Source: Malurus cyaneus samueli (Eukaryota; Chordata; Aves; Passeriformes; Maluridae). Taken from it: a DNA stretch of 64,000 nucleotides. The notes under the pieces are model-generated. The model saw only the letters and a list, made by a program, of their open reading frames with translations. It ran no database searches and had not been told where the DNA came from. The stretch covers positions 16,855,231 through 16,919,230 of the forward strand of contig CM019227.1 of the NCBI GenBank assembly GCA_009741485.1. The letters are read 5' to 3'. Made by a program: the position numbers and the translations under genes. Numbering within the stretch: position 1 is the first letter of the stretch; the number at the start of each line of letters is the position of its first letter. Positions 24,320-37,400 of this stretch are shown piece after piece.

Positions 24320-27218
24320 CTGCAACAGAGAGAGAGAGCCGAGTTAGCAGCTGCCCAGGGCCCGTCTGCACATCCACGCTGCCAGGGAAAGGGGGCAGCA
24401 GGGACAAGGGGCTAATTCCGCCTGTAGGATGGGCACAGTGAGTGATCCCACGTGAAGATGAACATCTTCCTTTCCAGGAGCAAGAAAACCTTTAGCACAG
24501 GTGGTTTGTCACCATTTTCCCTGGATGGAGTTTTTTTATCACACAACGTTACTTCAGCGACGCCTTCAGCTTACCTTTGCCAAAAGCTCAGTGCCTCTTC
24601 TTATTCCAAAAAAAAGGAAAAAAATAAGGTAAAAATTCATGGCAACCCCCTCTCCACTGCTGGGGCCAGATCCCACCTGCAAACTGAATATCAAAATTCC
24701 ATTGCATTGAAAATGCAGAATGCAATTTCACCCACCTGCCTGCTTTCAGAAACACTTCTCAGAGAATGTTCTCACCCTGTCCTGCAGCAGCTGAATCCAG
24801 GTAAGCAAAGATCTGCCTTGGTGACAAAAGGCAGTTTCACTCATTGGCAACTCACACTTGGGAACACATCCACTTGTGCCAATTTGAAAGGACAATTTCA
24901 CATTTTCTGTCCCAAATGCCCCATCTCAAAACCCCTTTTACCTTTCCACAACTTTACTGGATAAAGGAAAGGAAGTGCAGGACAGATGCACTGCCCAGAG
25001 CACCTTAATTTCCCTACATACAACCTTACAACGCTCAAAACTCTCAAGCTGATGTGCCAGTTTTGGTTTTCCAATATTCATGACCATCCGAGCTAAACCA
25101 GAGACTCCACACTTGGACTAAAGAGTTCTGGTCTAGCTTTATGCTGTGTTTTACAGCATGAAATGATCATTCTCTCCCTTTCTCTCTCTCTTTATGTGTC
25201 CTGTGCAGCTGAAGCGCAGACTCTGCAGCCTGGCAGACCTGTGGCATAACAAACAAGCATGTGATTGAGAGCAGACACAGTGCATGGGAAAAAACTTTAC
25301 ATAATTCACCATTTTTAAACCACAAGCACAATTGTTGGGTTTTTTAAAAATTACTCAAAAACGGTAAAGGAATTTCAGAACTGTCCATTAAAAAAACATA
25401 ACTTAAACTTACTTTTTTCCCCCCATTTCAGGTTTCCTAAAGTGGCAGAGCACTGGTTCTCACTCCAAGTGATGCCCCAGCATGAAGCCAGCCTATAGAG
25501 GGTCAGGATGTGCTGGATTTTACTATGGGTGCATGGCTTTGGAAAGTTTTTTTTTTTTCATGGCTGTTTTTATTAATTTGCATTTGAAATATTTTATATC
25601 CAGGGAGGGTATAAAATCCTCTGAATAAAAAAAAAACTTTGCAAAACCATGTCATAGTAAAGGAGGACACTCACCTGACCCTCTATAGATTGATTCCATT
25701 TCCTAGAGCTCCGTGAGTGTGGAAATACTGAGCACAAGCCGAGTTGGGACATCTCTTGGAGAGTGAGCCAACAGCCCCACGACTCTGGTGGAAAGAAAGG
25801 AAAAAAAAGCCAAGTATGATGGTGGAAATCACAATTTTACTGCTGCTGCCTGAAGTGTTTCCACTCAACCTGACCAGCTGTATAGAGAACACACTCCTCA
25901 AGTGGTTCTGACATTACTTGAAACATTTGGAGAGATGATCAAGGATGGTGATGAATGGGATGGCATCAAAATCAATGGACAGGTTTGAGAGATTTGAAGG
26001 TTTTCGGTTCTCTTTGGTGTGAGGAAGACATTCCTATAATTAGTTCACAGATAATCATGCAGGGAAAAGAACATCATTAAACTGAAGTAACAAAAAAATC
26101 AATTTACAGCTTAAAAATTCTTAACTAAAGTTCCAAAAGGTAGAAACTGCAGAATGACCTTAAGCATGGGATGTAACAGAATGTCAACCACGCTCTTCTG
26201 TGACTGTGATAACCATGGGATGTGTGTTTAAATTGGCAAGGACCAAAAAACATGTGGTCACACACTCCCATGAAACAAACACTTGCTAGCAATCAGGAAT
26301 AAGCTGTGATAGGAAGAGTGAAGAGGATCTGGTCATTACCTACACCCAGGGCCCTGAAATAGCAAGTGCTTTGTGAAACAGAATTCCCTGAAGATCCTGG
26401 GAAGGAAGAATCATATACTGTGCTACCCAAGAGAAACCTGCAGAGAAACAAACTTTCATCTCCAGCTTGAGGCCATGTTATTCACAGTTTTTAAGCCTTA
26501 ATTTTATGCTACAGTTGGCCTTCAAATTAAACTATTTCTCCCCCTCCTCACCCCTGCTCATGGAAGGGGTTGGAACAAGAGATGCCTTCCAACCTAAACT
26601 ATTCCATGATTCTACAAATGTTTATCCACTTGTTCTCCATTTCTGAGCACTTTTATTAACCAAGACACCAAATTCCATGTGGATCTGTGTCTGTGCTAAA
26701 TACGCCAATTTATTTCCTCTTCTTTTCAGAAGGCAGTTACTGCATTCCGTTAACTATTCCCACAGTCCCTGCAATGACCATTTCTAGGTACCAAGTGGTC
26801 TCTCCTTAGAGCTCCTTCATCTCACTCTGCAAAGCCAAAACACCCCCTTCACTAATGTTGTTCTCAGTGTTGAGGTTCACTGACACAGTTTCTCTGACTC
26901 CAAACTCCAAATCCAGCCGGGGATGATAAACCATTTGCAATATCTGAAGAAAATTCCTGCAGAATGCTTGGTCTAAGAGGAAAAAAAGGTGTGTAAGCAG
27001 CAGGAATTTCTAGGTATCCTCTCGTCTTTTGTCTGAGAGTTTTCACCATGACTGTGTTTACATAACAAACTGGGAATTCCATCATCCACAAAGCCCCATT
27101 CCTCTAAGGGATCTGTATCAAACACATGTAAAGCAGGAGGAGGTGGAGGAAGGCGCGCGAGCAACAAGCTTTGTTAGTTCCAAATCGACACATTATGGAA
27201 GGGAGTTCGACAACTTAC
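24320..27218 (-). other. ADCY9: ADCY9 intron
   Basis: A 2899-bp phase-0 intron with donor gtaagt and acceptor gttgcag. It holds one small CR1 tail at 26553-26615 and CT/AG-rich runs at about 24322-24338 and 25172-25192. Nothing else is recognised. Confidence 0.85.
26553..26615 (+). mobile_element. CR1 LINE 3' tail fragment
   Basis: A short, decayed CR1 tail: GGAAGGGGTTGGAACAAGA, GATGCCTTCCAACCTAAAC and ATTCCATGATTCTAC. Only the last 60 or so bases of the element remain. Confidence 0.75.
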
Positions 27219-27378
27219 ATGTATATTTGTTTCAAAATCAGAGGTGAAGTGTGAAAAAACTGCAAGAGCTGGGAGAGAAATCAGGATTGCACCGAGGAAG
27301 TGTCGAGGCAGCCAGCCAGATATCACCTCCAGAAGACGCTTGGTGCAAGTCATCACCTCCTCCAGGAAGAACGCCATC
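27219..27378 (-). CDS. ADCY9: ADCY9 exon: membrane helix 9 region
   Basis: A 160-nt exon: one base completing the arginine codon, then 53 codons ending in phase 0. The acceptor is gttccag|G and the donor ATACAT|gtaagt, close to the donor consensus. It encodes MAFFLEEVMTCTKRLLEVI, a cytoplasmic amphipathic stretch, then GWLPRHFLG and a hydrophobic helix at about residues 28-44. The end, SDFETNIH, should be extracellular. The next exon resumes with YTMFMCC. Confidence 0.95.
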
Positions 27379-27924
27379 CTGGAACACAGGAAATCAGGGA
27401 TCCAGGCATTAATGGCAGCACAGCTCCTCGTCCTCTCATTCACCTGGGATAATACAGCTTCAAATCCATCACCTGGGCTCTGTGAGCAACCAAGGTGCCA
27501 CAGCACCTGCTGGTGATTCTACAGCATAACCCAGCCTGGCTGACAGGGTTTGCTCCGGCAAGAAAGGTCAGCAAAGGGAGGGAGAGCTTCAACATGGAGG
27601 TTTTGAGGAAGCAAACTGAAATCCAAACTTCACTTCCTTGGAAGGTTAAGCACAGGGAGGACTCGCCTCCATTCATAAATAAAGCAGGCAGGGAGAGGGG
27701 AAGCTTTTACAAGGAAAAGTTACTGAAAATACCACCAGCAACGTTTGAGGAGCAGGGCAGCTCCAGCACCCATCACGCTGCAACCCAAACCAGTTCTCCC
27801 AGTTGCACCCAGCCCGTCTGCAGGCAGGCTGCGCTCCCTGTCATTAGGGAAGGGGAAGGGGAGCGTGGGCTGCGAGCTGGCAGCCTGGCAGGAGCTGAGC
27901 TGGAGAAGCTGAGCCCCTGGCAGG

Positions 27925-28040
27925 CCAGCTGGCACCCACCCCGCTCCTCCGGAGACACGCGCGCCCAGCTGGATCCCACCATGGCGCGGGGAAGAGCGGC
28001 TCTCGCCTCGAGCTGCCGAGAAAACCACGGCCCCAACCTG
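27925..28040 (+). promoter_or_regulatory. Intronic CpG cluster
   Basis: About a dozen CpGs in roughly 115 bp (CCGGAGACACGCGCGCCC, ATGGCGCGGGG, CTCGCCTCGAGC), inside a CpG-poor intron. On the plus strand it holds an ATG at 27981 in a near-perfect Kozak context (CCCACCATGG) that opens a 20-codon frame ending at 28043. It may be an intragenic promoter, an enhancer or a GC-rich chance patch; there is no transcript evidence. Confidence 0.3.
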
Positions 28041-29167
28041 TGAAGAGCTGAGGGAGCCAACTGGAAGAGCTCTGGAGAGCAGCTTCCTGGAGATGCTTCT
28101 CAAATGAGAGCAGCTCTAATTGCTAAAATGAATAAGGGAAGGTAAAAGGATGCTTAATGCTCAAGGGCATTGCAAGGAAAACTAGTATTTATCCACAGAA
28201 AGAAATCCTTGGGATAACTTCCTTCTCAAAGCTCAATATTAGCCACTTAAGGAAAATTGCAACTGCTGTTCAAGTGCCTAATTATTCTCACGAAGATGTA
28301 GAAAGGTGGGGTAGCACAGTTAGCTGCATCCAGAGCCATTAATGGGATGTGTGGAATTACCAGACTCAGTCCAGGCAGGTAATTCTGGACTACAGGGCCC
28401 AAACAGCACAGAATTACACCTTTTTTGGACAGAGATGCTCACAACCAAAACCAAAAATAATAACACCCACTAAATATGAAATTCCCAGTGTCTAAAGTCC
28501 CATAAATTATCCCACATCACCTATATCTCTAAAAAGTGAAAAGATATCCACTCATTCATACAGCCTGTTGTCTGAAATACAAGGTTTTATGCCGGATAAA
28601 AGCCTGACACAAACCAAGTTGAGTTTAAGTTTATTTATGCCAATTTGACACTCACTCCCCACCTTTAAACATAAATCGTTTATGAATGATATTTTAATTC
28701 TCTGGCCTGGAATTCTGTGACTTGCAACCACAAGTATTTTGTGAAGCATCACGAATTCTTTTTTAATTGCACATGTTAAAATCTGTAAATTATACTTAAA
28801 TTCGAGAAAGAAGAGCTATTTGGAAAGATGAAATGCACTGTAATTCACCAGGAGCCCACGAGAGGGTGCTCACAGATTTGCCAGTCCCCAGTTTTATGGA
28901 CTTCCATTCACACCACAAATTCTAAACTGTATTCCATCAGAAAATGGAATTTCCAGCAAAGCAGTGCAATTTAAAATCTGGATATAAAAGATTAACAAGA
29001 AAAGCCCTACAGAGTAAGAGCTGGGGTTTCTGAAGAGTTACAGACTGTCAGAACTGTCCCTGTGCTCTGTGGCAGCCCCAAATACGTCTGAAATCACCAC
29101 CTAACTTTCCATCTCTAAAAGTCCCATTCTCCAACAGCCAATGGATGGGGATTGGCATCTCCATGGC

Positions 29168-29880
29168 TGAGCTGTGGGCAAGGGAAGGGGGAAGGGGCAG
29201 GGATGGCAGAGCTGTGGGGAAGGAAAGGGGCAGGGATAGCAGAGCTGTGGGCAAGGAAAGGGGAGGGGCAGGGATGGCAGAGTGTGGGCAAGGAAAGGGG
29301 CAGGGATAGCAGAGTGTGGGCAAGGGAAGGGGAAGGGGCAGGGATAGCAGAGCTGTGGGCAAGGGAAGGGAGGGGCAGGGATAGCAGAGCTGTGGGCAAG
29401 GAGGGGAAGGGCAGGGATAGCAGAGCTGTGGGCAAGGAAGGGGAAGGGGCAGGGATGGCAGAGCTGGGGCAGGGATGGCAGAGTGGGGCAGGGATGGCAG
29501 AGCTGGGGCAGGGATGGCAGAGCTGTGGGAAGGAAAGGGGGAAGGGGCAGGGATGGCAGAGTGTGGGCAAGGAAAGGGGCAGGGATAGCAGAGCTGTGGG
29601 CAAGGGAAGGGGAAGGGGCAGGGATAGCAGAGCTGTGGGCAAGGAAAGGGGGAAGGGGCAGGGATAGCAGAGCTGTGGGCAAGGGAAGGGGAAGGGGCAG
29701 GGATAGCAGAGCTGTGGGCAAGGGAAGGGGAAGGGGCAGGGATGGCAGAGCTGTGGGCAAGGGAAGGGGAAGGGGCAGGGAGCAGAGCTGTGGGCAAGGG
29801 AAGGGGAAGGGGCAGGGATGGCAGAGTGTGGGCAAGGAAAGGGGCAGGGATAGCAGAGTGTGGGCAAGGGCAGGGCAGGT
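29168..29880. repeat. G-rich minisatellite, about 20 units of 19-40 bp
   Basis: Tandem units have the pattern CTGTGGGCAAGGGAAGGGG, AAGGGGCAGGGATRGCAGAG. I count about 20 complete units plus a partial end. Unit length varies mainly through the number of GGGGAA steps and loss of the CTGTGGGCAAGG half. Three consecutive short units of 19-20 bp occur near 29463-29520. One strand is almost pure purine. Runs such as GGGAAGGGGAAGGGGCAGGG fit the G-quadruplex pattern. The G-rich strand is the template strand for ADCY9. All long open frames across it are by-products of the repeat. Confidence 0.95.
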
Positions 29881-32800
29881 ATGCCAGGTCTCTCCAAGGC
29901 AGTCGGGTGGCACCTGTGCCCACATTCCCCTGGCTCCCCATGGCTCCCACCCTGCCAGGCACAGACCCCGGCTCCGTGGCACACACCCAGCCCAGCTCAT
30001 TCTCTCACCCCAACCCACACACACCAGGGACTCCACGTTTTGCATTTTCCTTTTTGCCAAGCCTCCATACCAGGACAAATTCCCATGGAAAGTACAAGAA
30101 ATCCACGGGCGAATGCGATGGGTTAATCCCACCATGAGGACCCCGCTTTATTCAGGCAGCTGTGTTTCAGAAAGGCAGGTGCAAATTCCAGGGCAATGCC
30201 TGATCACTTCTGAGGGAGTTTCTCCTAGTAATCTTTACCTTCTTGCTGTTGATTTTTTTGGGATGGGATTTATAGCAGAGCTCTGCTCTCCCAAATGAAA
30301 AGATGAATTCTCCTCACCAGTGAATCCAGCCCAATGCTCCCAGCGCAGGAAGTCAGGAGTGCATTAAATCCAGACAGCAGTGAGAGCTGCAGACAGATTT
30401 AATGGCTACAGGGCAGTATCAGTAAATAACGCAGTGTCACTGGGCAGCTCAACAGGGCTCAAATGCTAAAGCATCTGAGATGTTTACACGAGCTGGAGTT
30501 CAAATTAGTAACTTTGACATAAATGATTAATGGCTAATGGAGACTGTTACCATCATTTCTGTATTTACTGGCAGTTTAAAATCAATTCCCAGAGTTCAAA
30601 TCAAAAGCTTTTGGCATAGCAGCAGTTTGGTGGGATATTAAATAGCAGATGTTAGAGATAAATAAAGGCAAACAGACTACATTGTTTTCCCCAGCATCAA
30701 TACTCTCTATCAGTCGTGTTAACAGATTGAATTCATTAAGCTTGAGGGGCAGAAAACAATTTCTGCTCCTGGTCATCAGGAATTTAGGAAGATCCAAGTG
30801 CTGGCCACAGGGTCTTGGCTGAAAACAGACCATGGGTCACACCTCAGCAAGGCTGGGAAGCTGAAGCACCAGGAAAAGGGCAGTTCTTCAGACAGACAAA
30901 AGCACAATTTGCCTTCTACTGTTGGATTACACTCGCTCTCTACATCCAGCAGTAACTGTTTTTTGCTCTCTAGAAAGGTCCTTTTAAATTCATGAATCAA
31001 CTGAAAGTGCTCCCACCTCACACCCTCTTGAACAGGGCTGAACACCCACTCTTCTGCCCTCAACTCTTCACCCAAAAGCCTTCCCAGTAGCACACTATCA
31101 AAAGCAACACATTTTCTGCAAACAAACATATTTATAAGCAGTTTTACTTGAGGACTAGATGTCAAAATGATCTAGTGAACAAAGCTCCTGTATTTATACT
31201 AAATATTGTCTCTAACCTGTATTGCTGCAGACTCACTCCTCAGACTCCCCAGTGAAATCTCACACATTGTTGTACATTCAATGATGATTTTTTTATAAAA
31301 TACCAGAACTTTAGGATCTCTTACACTTCAACTGAGCTTGTCAAAGTAGCTCCATTTCAAGTGGGCAGAAGGACATTCTTCAGAGAACATTTACAGAGGA
31401 GATGACATCTTCCACGTGCTCACAAATCACGCACCAATTTTTGCATGCAGCTTTATACAATTAACTTTCGAGTGGCTCTTGTGCTAACAGTGGGATCTTC
31501 ATCTATAGGTACTCCAATAATTTATTATCAGACACTTCAGAGGAATCAAAACATCCTTCTCCCTCATAAGCTTTGCTCCATGAGGACTTCTGCTTTTGCA
31601 GAAGTCAAGTTTTCAGTAATTTCTCGCTGCCCAGGCCATGACAGAGCTGTGCTCTCCTCTCCCCTCCCCAGCTGGACCAAGGGCTGAGCCACAGGAGCCT
31701 TGCTAGGCTGAGTCCTGGATTTAATTACAATTTAGGCTGATTTAAAGACAGGGTGTTTCGCATCATGATAATGAAAATACAATGTGAAACTCAGGCAAGA
31801 ATTTTCTGGTCTTAAAATAATCCCTTTCCTGAAATTCTGGGATTGTGCCCAGCATTGTAGTCCAATCTCCTCCCTGAAGATATCTCGGTGGTATTCTGTG
31901 ATTGTCATTTGGGATGACATTTCTGCACAGGAAGTTCTGCACCATTTCTGTGCAAAACGAGTGGCCAGAGGGAGCAGTTCTCATTTGGAAGAGGATTGGA
32001 AGATGAAAAATATGATTTTCATGTTTCTCCCCAAGGGAGCTGTACAGAGTGTGTGCCTCAGGTTGTGGAGACTGGGGTGGCCCAGAAGTGTATTTTAGAT
32101 ATTTACTATAAAGCAAATACACAATGTAAATTCAAAACATCCCTATTGCCCAACTGCTAGTTTGAAGGAGAGGGCAGGGAAAGGCAGTGGTCACTTATCC
32201 CATGCAGCCATTCCTGGTTCCCAGGGTAACCAGGAGAATTTGAGGGGTCTTGAGACAGGTCAGGTTGACAGCACTGTGCTGCAGTGAAGCCAAACCTCTG
32301 CACAGCTCTCACAGACAAAACCACTTTGCCAACTCTTGACTATAGAGACTGAAAACAACAGTTTTTCTTCTCCTTAAGAAACCCATAAACCACCAATTAC
32401 AGAGCAGGACTGCAATAAAACCTTATGTATCTACCTATAAATATTTCTAAGATTACAGCAATACTTTTTATAAATGTACAAAATAAGGCAAAAGCAATGT
32501 CCTGTGGGAAAACCAATGAATTGAAAAACAATAAAATGAAGTAAGAATTCACCTGTAAAGTGAGTGAACACAAACTTTCTCCAAATATACCTGCAAAGCA
32601 GAAAGCAGCACTTCTGGTTGACTGAGCTGTCCCTTGGATGAACAAGTCAATGGTCACCAAACCCAGATCACCCAAAAGAGCTGCCTGGGCACATTAAACT
32701 GTCTGAAAAACTTCTCGCCCACCCAAACCAGAGTGCAGAAACTTCTGCAAAGGAGAAAATGCCTTTCTGATGCAACAGAGAGAGGACAGAACAACAGTTA

Positions 32801-34279
32801 ATCCAGTTTCCAATGACAGCTCTACCAGTTCAACCATCTCCCAGTATACCTTTTAACTCTGAATTTCTAGATTTTCTAAAAACTATTCAAATAGCAACAA
32901 CCAAACACCCTTGCTAAGAAATGCTATCTTTGAAAGCATTTCATAGATGACTTCTCTATATTCCACATTTCAGCTTTGATATAAATACATTTGCACACAC
33001 TTCGATGTCCACTGAGGTTCAAACTTCCTTCAGTGACTAAAGCATTAAATTGGTATTTTTCACCTCGATCCTGAGAAGTCAAAGTAAGAGTGCAAACTGC
33101 AATCTTCTGAAACAGCAGCAGAATTGCTTCCAGCTCATAATTACAAAAGCATTTTGACTGACACATTCCTGACAGATCTGCAGTATTCCAGGAGAGGACA
33201 CCCATTTCCAGACACCATCCTTACCCTGCTGTTGTGTCAGGGAAGTCCAGGGAACAGAGGGATGAGAGCAGAGTGAACGGGCTCCCACATGTATAGACAA
33301 ACAAACAGCTCATTAACAAGTCAATCACCTGGTTAATGACAGGTTCCAGGGGTATCTGTGCAGATCACACAGCACACCCAGGAGAGCACAAGCTGCTCTG
33401 AACGAAGTGCTCTTTGCTGCCCCTGAGCATGGGAGTAATCCCGGGAACTGCTCACTGAGGAGGTCCCAGAGCAGTGTCCTCACAGCCAGGACACCCCGGT
33501 GCTCGGGGTGACTGGGTACAAACGGGGAATGAGGAGCTGCTGTTGAATGGACCTGCAGCCAAACCCTCTGAGGCCACAGGAGAGGCTGAGAGGCAGGATA
33601 AAGGTTCAGGTAATGGGGCTGGCACCTCTCAGCACGGCGCTGCCAAGTGCCACCCCTTCTGCAGAGAGAGACCAGTGTCCCTTCCCTTCAGCAGCAGTGC
33701 CTGTTCCCACTCTGGGGAAGCACTGGACTCCCGTTATGTGTCAGACACAGAAAACACAAAACACTATCTCACTGTTAACCCATGAAACTTTAAACAATAA
33801 TTCTGGACAGGCACGACATGCCTTTAGCAATTTCTCTTGTTTTTTTTTCTCTGAGGGCAGCACTGCTCTTTGCATCTCTGATAGACAATGTCAGTTTTAA
33901 CCCCAGAACTGTGTACTTTTATCTCAGAATTTAAACGAGTGGTTTTTGGGTGGGTTTATTTGAAGGACAGATAAAAAAATTTCTGTTTGAATTCTGAGAG
34001 CCCTGTGAGAGGAGAAGCCAGAGTCACATGTGGCATCCCAAGGAACAGCAAGAAGGGCAGGGATGGTGTGCAGATTCCTTTTCCCTAAATGACCTCTGTC
34101 AGAGCCACACTTCTGCAATTCCTGTAGCCAGAGCTCTCCCTGTACAGGCTCTGCCTTGGCTGCACTAACTCTGCTCTTGTCCAAGCAAGCTCCCGGGGTG
34201 CTGTCAAACAAAATGTTCCCAAGCCAGGCACCACTGCAGCTCTCTCTGCTATTTCCAGACTTGGCTACAATTTCTTTAC

Positions 34280-34488
34280 CTGATTGAGACGACAAGGGAC
34301 AGCACTTCCAGCAGGATGGCGATGACGAACACCACGACGGCCGCGGGTGGCGGAGGGGACGCCACCATTCCGTGCTTCAGGAAACACGTGATGGAGAGGA
34401 TGAGGAAGACTATGGTGGACAGGAACACGTCCAGGAGCGAGCTGAAGGTAGCACTGGCAAATGTCTTCACGGGAGCATTCCTGATAAC
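34280..34488 (-). CDS. ADCY9: ADCY9 exon: membrane helices 7 and 8
   Basis: This 209-nt exon encodes 69 residues plus the AG of an arginine codon (phase 2 end). The acceptor is ttccacacag|GTT and the donor ATCAG|gtaaag. After VIRNAPVKTFASATFSS come two hydrophobic helices, around residues 17-38 (LLDVFLSTIVFLILSITCFL) and residues 49-68 (AAVVVFVIAILLEVLSLVVS). A short Pro-rich loop with four consecutive prolines separates them. These are the first two helices of the second membrane block. The loop differs from the mammalian version I remember, as expected for a poorly constrained loop. Confidence 0.96.
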
Positions 34489-37400
34489 CTGTGTGGAACA
34501 CAGGGATTGAGGGAAAGGATGGAAAAGGAATAAATGCTACTTGGCCAAATTCAACTGGATGATGAACAGCAGCTCACAACAAATGAAGGAATGAAGAAGT
34601 TTTGGCCACTTCATTAATACAGCATAAGGACAGGCTGCAAACAAGAAGCAGAAGAGGTGGTGTGATGGCTGTCACAGCTCCGTGAGAAGACTGTGCTGTA
34701 AATACGTTTTGGCAGCACAGCCCCCAGGCCTGGGGTTATTATGACATGTTATTATGATACACAAATAAAAAACCATGAAAGTTGACTATTATGTGCAAAG
34801 AAACATTAATATACTAAGTAACAGATAAAGTTATGGGACATTTTCTTCAATGATTTTAATTTAAAATAATAACAGATTTTACTATAACCTTTTTTAGCTG
34901 AGACAATTCCGTAAGAAAACCCTCCACACAGCACTCCACAGACACAGCTCCCGTGGCAGAGTTCACATCTCCCTTTAAGACAGACTGAAAGCTGTGTAAT
35001 CCAAACTGACCAGAGCCCAGGACACCAAGTTCTGTTCTTCCATAACCCCTCACCACACATTCCCATCCTGGCCTGGCCCAGTGCTTGTGCAGCTGTGCCC
35101 CATGCCACCGAGGCCAGTCGAGCTGAAAACCAGAACATGAGCTCTACACCCTGGCTTATGAAGGTGAGCCCAGTGTTAGGAGTGTTTGCATCTGCCCAAG
35201 GGACCACAGAAAGCAGGTTCCAAAAAAACCCAGAAATTATGTCACTGTGAAGGTGCCCAGTTGGAATGTTCTGGTTTAACTGAAGTATCTTTTGCTCCTC
35301 AGAACACTTCCTATCAATCAGCAATATTGAGAAACAAACTTGTTCCTCCTATGTACCTCTCTGCAACCTAATACATCCAGCCAGCAACACTTCAGTGCCA
35401 AAATTACCTTTTAATCTGAAGGGCAGCAGAATCCTGTTCATCCACACACAAAGCACCATCAACTGAATTAAGGGAAAGAGCACTGTATCCCCAAGTGCCA
35501 GAGCTAAAGATGCTCTAACAGTGCTAAGTAGTGCCTTCATTTCCAAATGAGAACAGATGAAGGCTCTTGGGAGGCAGAGCTGATTCCAGAGAGGGATCAC
35601 AACGTGAGCATGCAGCTGGCACTGCACAAGAAGCAGGGGTGAATTCAGAGGTGCTGGAAATCCCTTTCAGCAGCACTGTCAGGGCATTAGAGAACCAGGA
35701 GTGCTGCCAAATCTTTTCAGTCTCCAAAAGATGATTCTGTCGTTGTTTTGGACCAGAACTCTGCTAATATGAAAGCTTTGACAGGTTTTTGCCCCAGTGC
35801 TGCAGAGCTGCTATTACAGAGTGAAAATTTCCACTTTCAGGGAGGTTTATATAATAATTTTCAAATTATTAGCTCGCCGCTAACAAAATGTGCAGGTCTT
35901 GCAATTCCTGCTCCTTCTAGGAACTTCCTATATAGCCACATTAATAGGTCCATCTGTACACGCTTTACTATCACTGCTTCTCCTCTCTTCCCAATCTTTC
36001 CACTGGAAACGACTGGATTTACTGTTTTCTGTACAGTTTGCAAGTTTTGCAGGCTGTCTCCCACAGGAAGATTTCCCTATTGTTGCTACAGGAGCTTTAT
36101 GCAGGGAGACACCACTAAACTAAAGTGGTGCAGGATGAGCATAGAGCTCCTGACCAAAGTGCAGAGACTGAACTGCAACACAGGTGGGTTTTCCTCTGGT
36201 AAAATAAAATAAATTAGATTAGGTCTCACCTGGAAATATTAGCAAAGAGGGGCTATTGCTAAGGAGAATGTGACAACACTGCCCAGAACTGAAAGCACCA
36301 AGCAGCAGAAGCAGAAATCCCACTGCCCTCAGATGCAGGACACACTGGGAAGAAAAGAAACCCACACATACATTTCTCCTGATGCAATTCTGCAGATGGA
36401 TCACCCAAATCAGCAGCTCAATGCTGCTGGAAGGGAAGGGCCCATTCCCCTTCCTGCTGCCGGACGCTTATCTCGTGCTGGCTCTGGCACTTGCCAAACT
36501 CTCCAGAGCTGCTGCTGGTTCAACACAGCACAAAACAGGCCGAGATGGAAAGAGAAAGAGCCCCAAACAGAAAAATAAACCATGAATATTTCATGCTAGG
36601 CCAGTAAATGAACTGCTCACAGCAGGGAAGTCTGAGAAGCACCAAAGCCATTAGAAAGAGCAGGGAGGAGGACGAGGAACAAGGACAGCAGAGCAATTGC
36701 CTTTTCTTGGCAGTGATTTTTCAGCCACCCTCAGTTCTAACTGACACCTAATGTCACTCTACATAAATTTAAACTATCTCGCTAGTTCCTACCAGCCAGG
36801 CAGGGAAATCCACTGCTGTGGAAAGACTGTGATATTATTAGCCCTCAAGGGAATTAAGGAGTTTTTAGAGTCAGTGCAGAATCCTGAAGAAAACACCGAG
36901 TTCCTTACAACTTACTCACTGTTCCTTACAATTCCACAACATTTTGAGCTGCCTGTATGTGAGTGCAGCAAACTTATGGAGTTAGGACATTTGAGTTCAA
37001 CACAGATTTGGATTCCAAAAGGATAACCATGAGACTGCGACTCAAACAAGAATCAAATTCCAAGTCACCATTCTCAAGGTTGGAATACTTGAGGAGAAGA
37101 CAAGTAGTGTTTGGTCCTTTGCTTTGATCTCAGTGTGGTTCTCTTGCCATCCTAAAGCCTTAAAACATTAACCTGCACATGAAGAAAAGGCAGGTAATCA
37201 GTGTATCTTGGATTCCCAGCCCAAACATTGGATTAGACTCAGGGCACGGCACAAGATGCTCCAAGGGCTGGAGCCCCTCTGTTCTGGAGCCAGGCTGGGA
37301 GAGCTGGGGGTGGAGAAGGATCCAGGGAGAGCTCAGAGCCCCTTCCAGGGTCTGAAGGGGCTCCAGGAGAGCTGGAGAGGGACTGGGGACAAGGGATGGA

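Larger units (their letters stand above)
27379..34279 (-). other. ADCY9: ADCY9 intron with minisatellite and CpG cluster
   Basis: A 6901-bp phase-2 intron. It contains the CpG cluster at 27925-28040 and the G-rich minisatellite at 29168-29880, both listed separately. The remainder, about 29900-34280, shows no recognisable gene or transposon. Confidence 0.85.
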
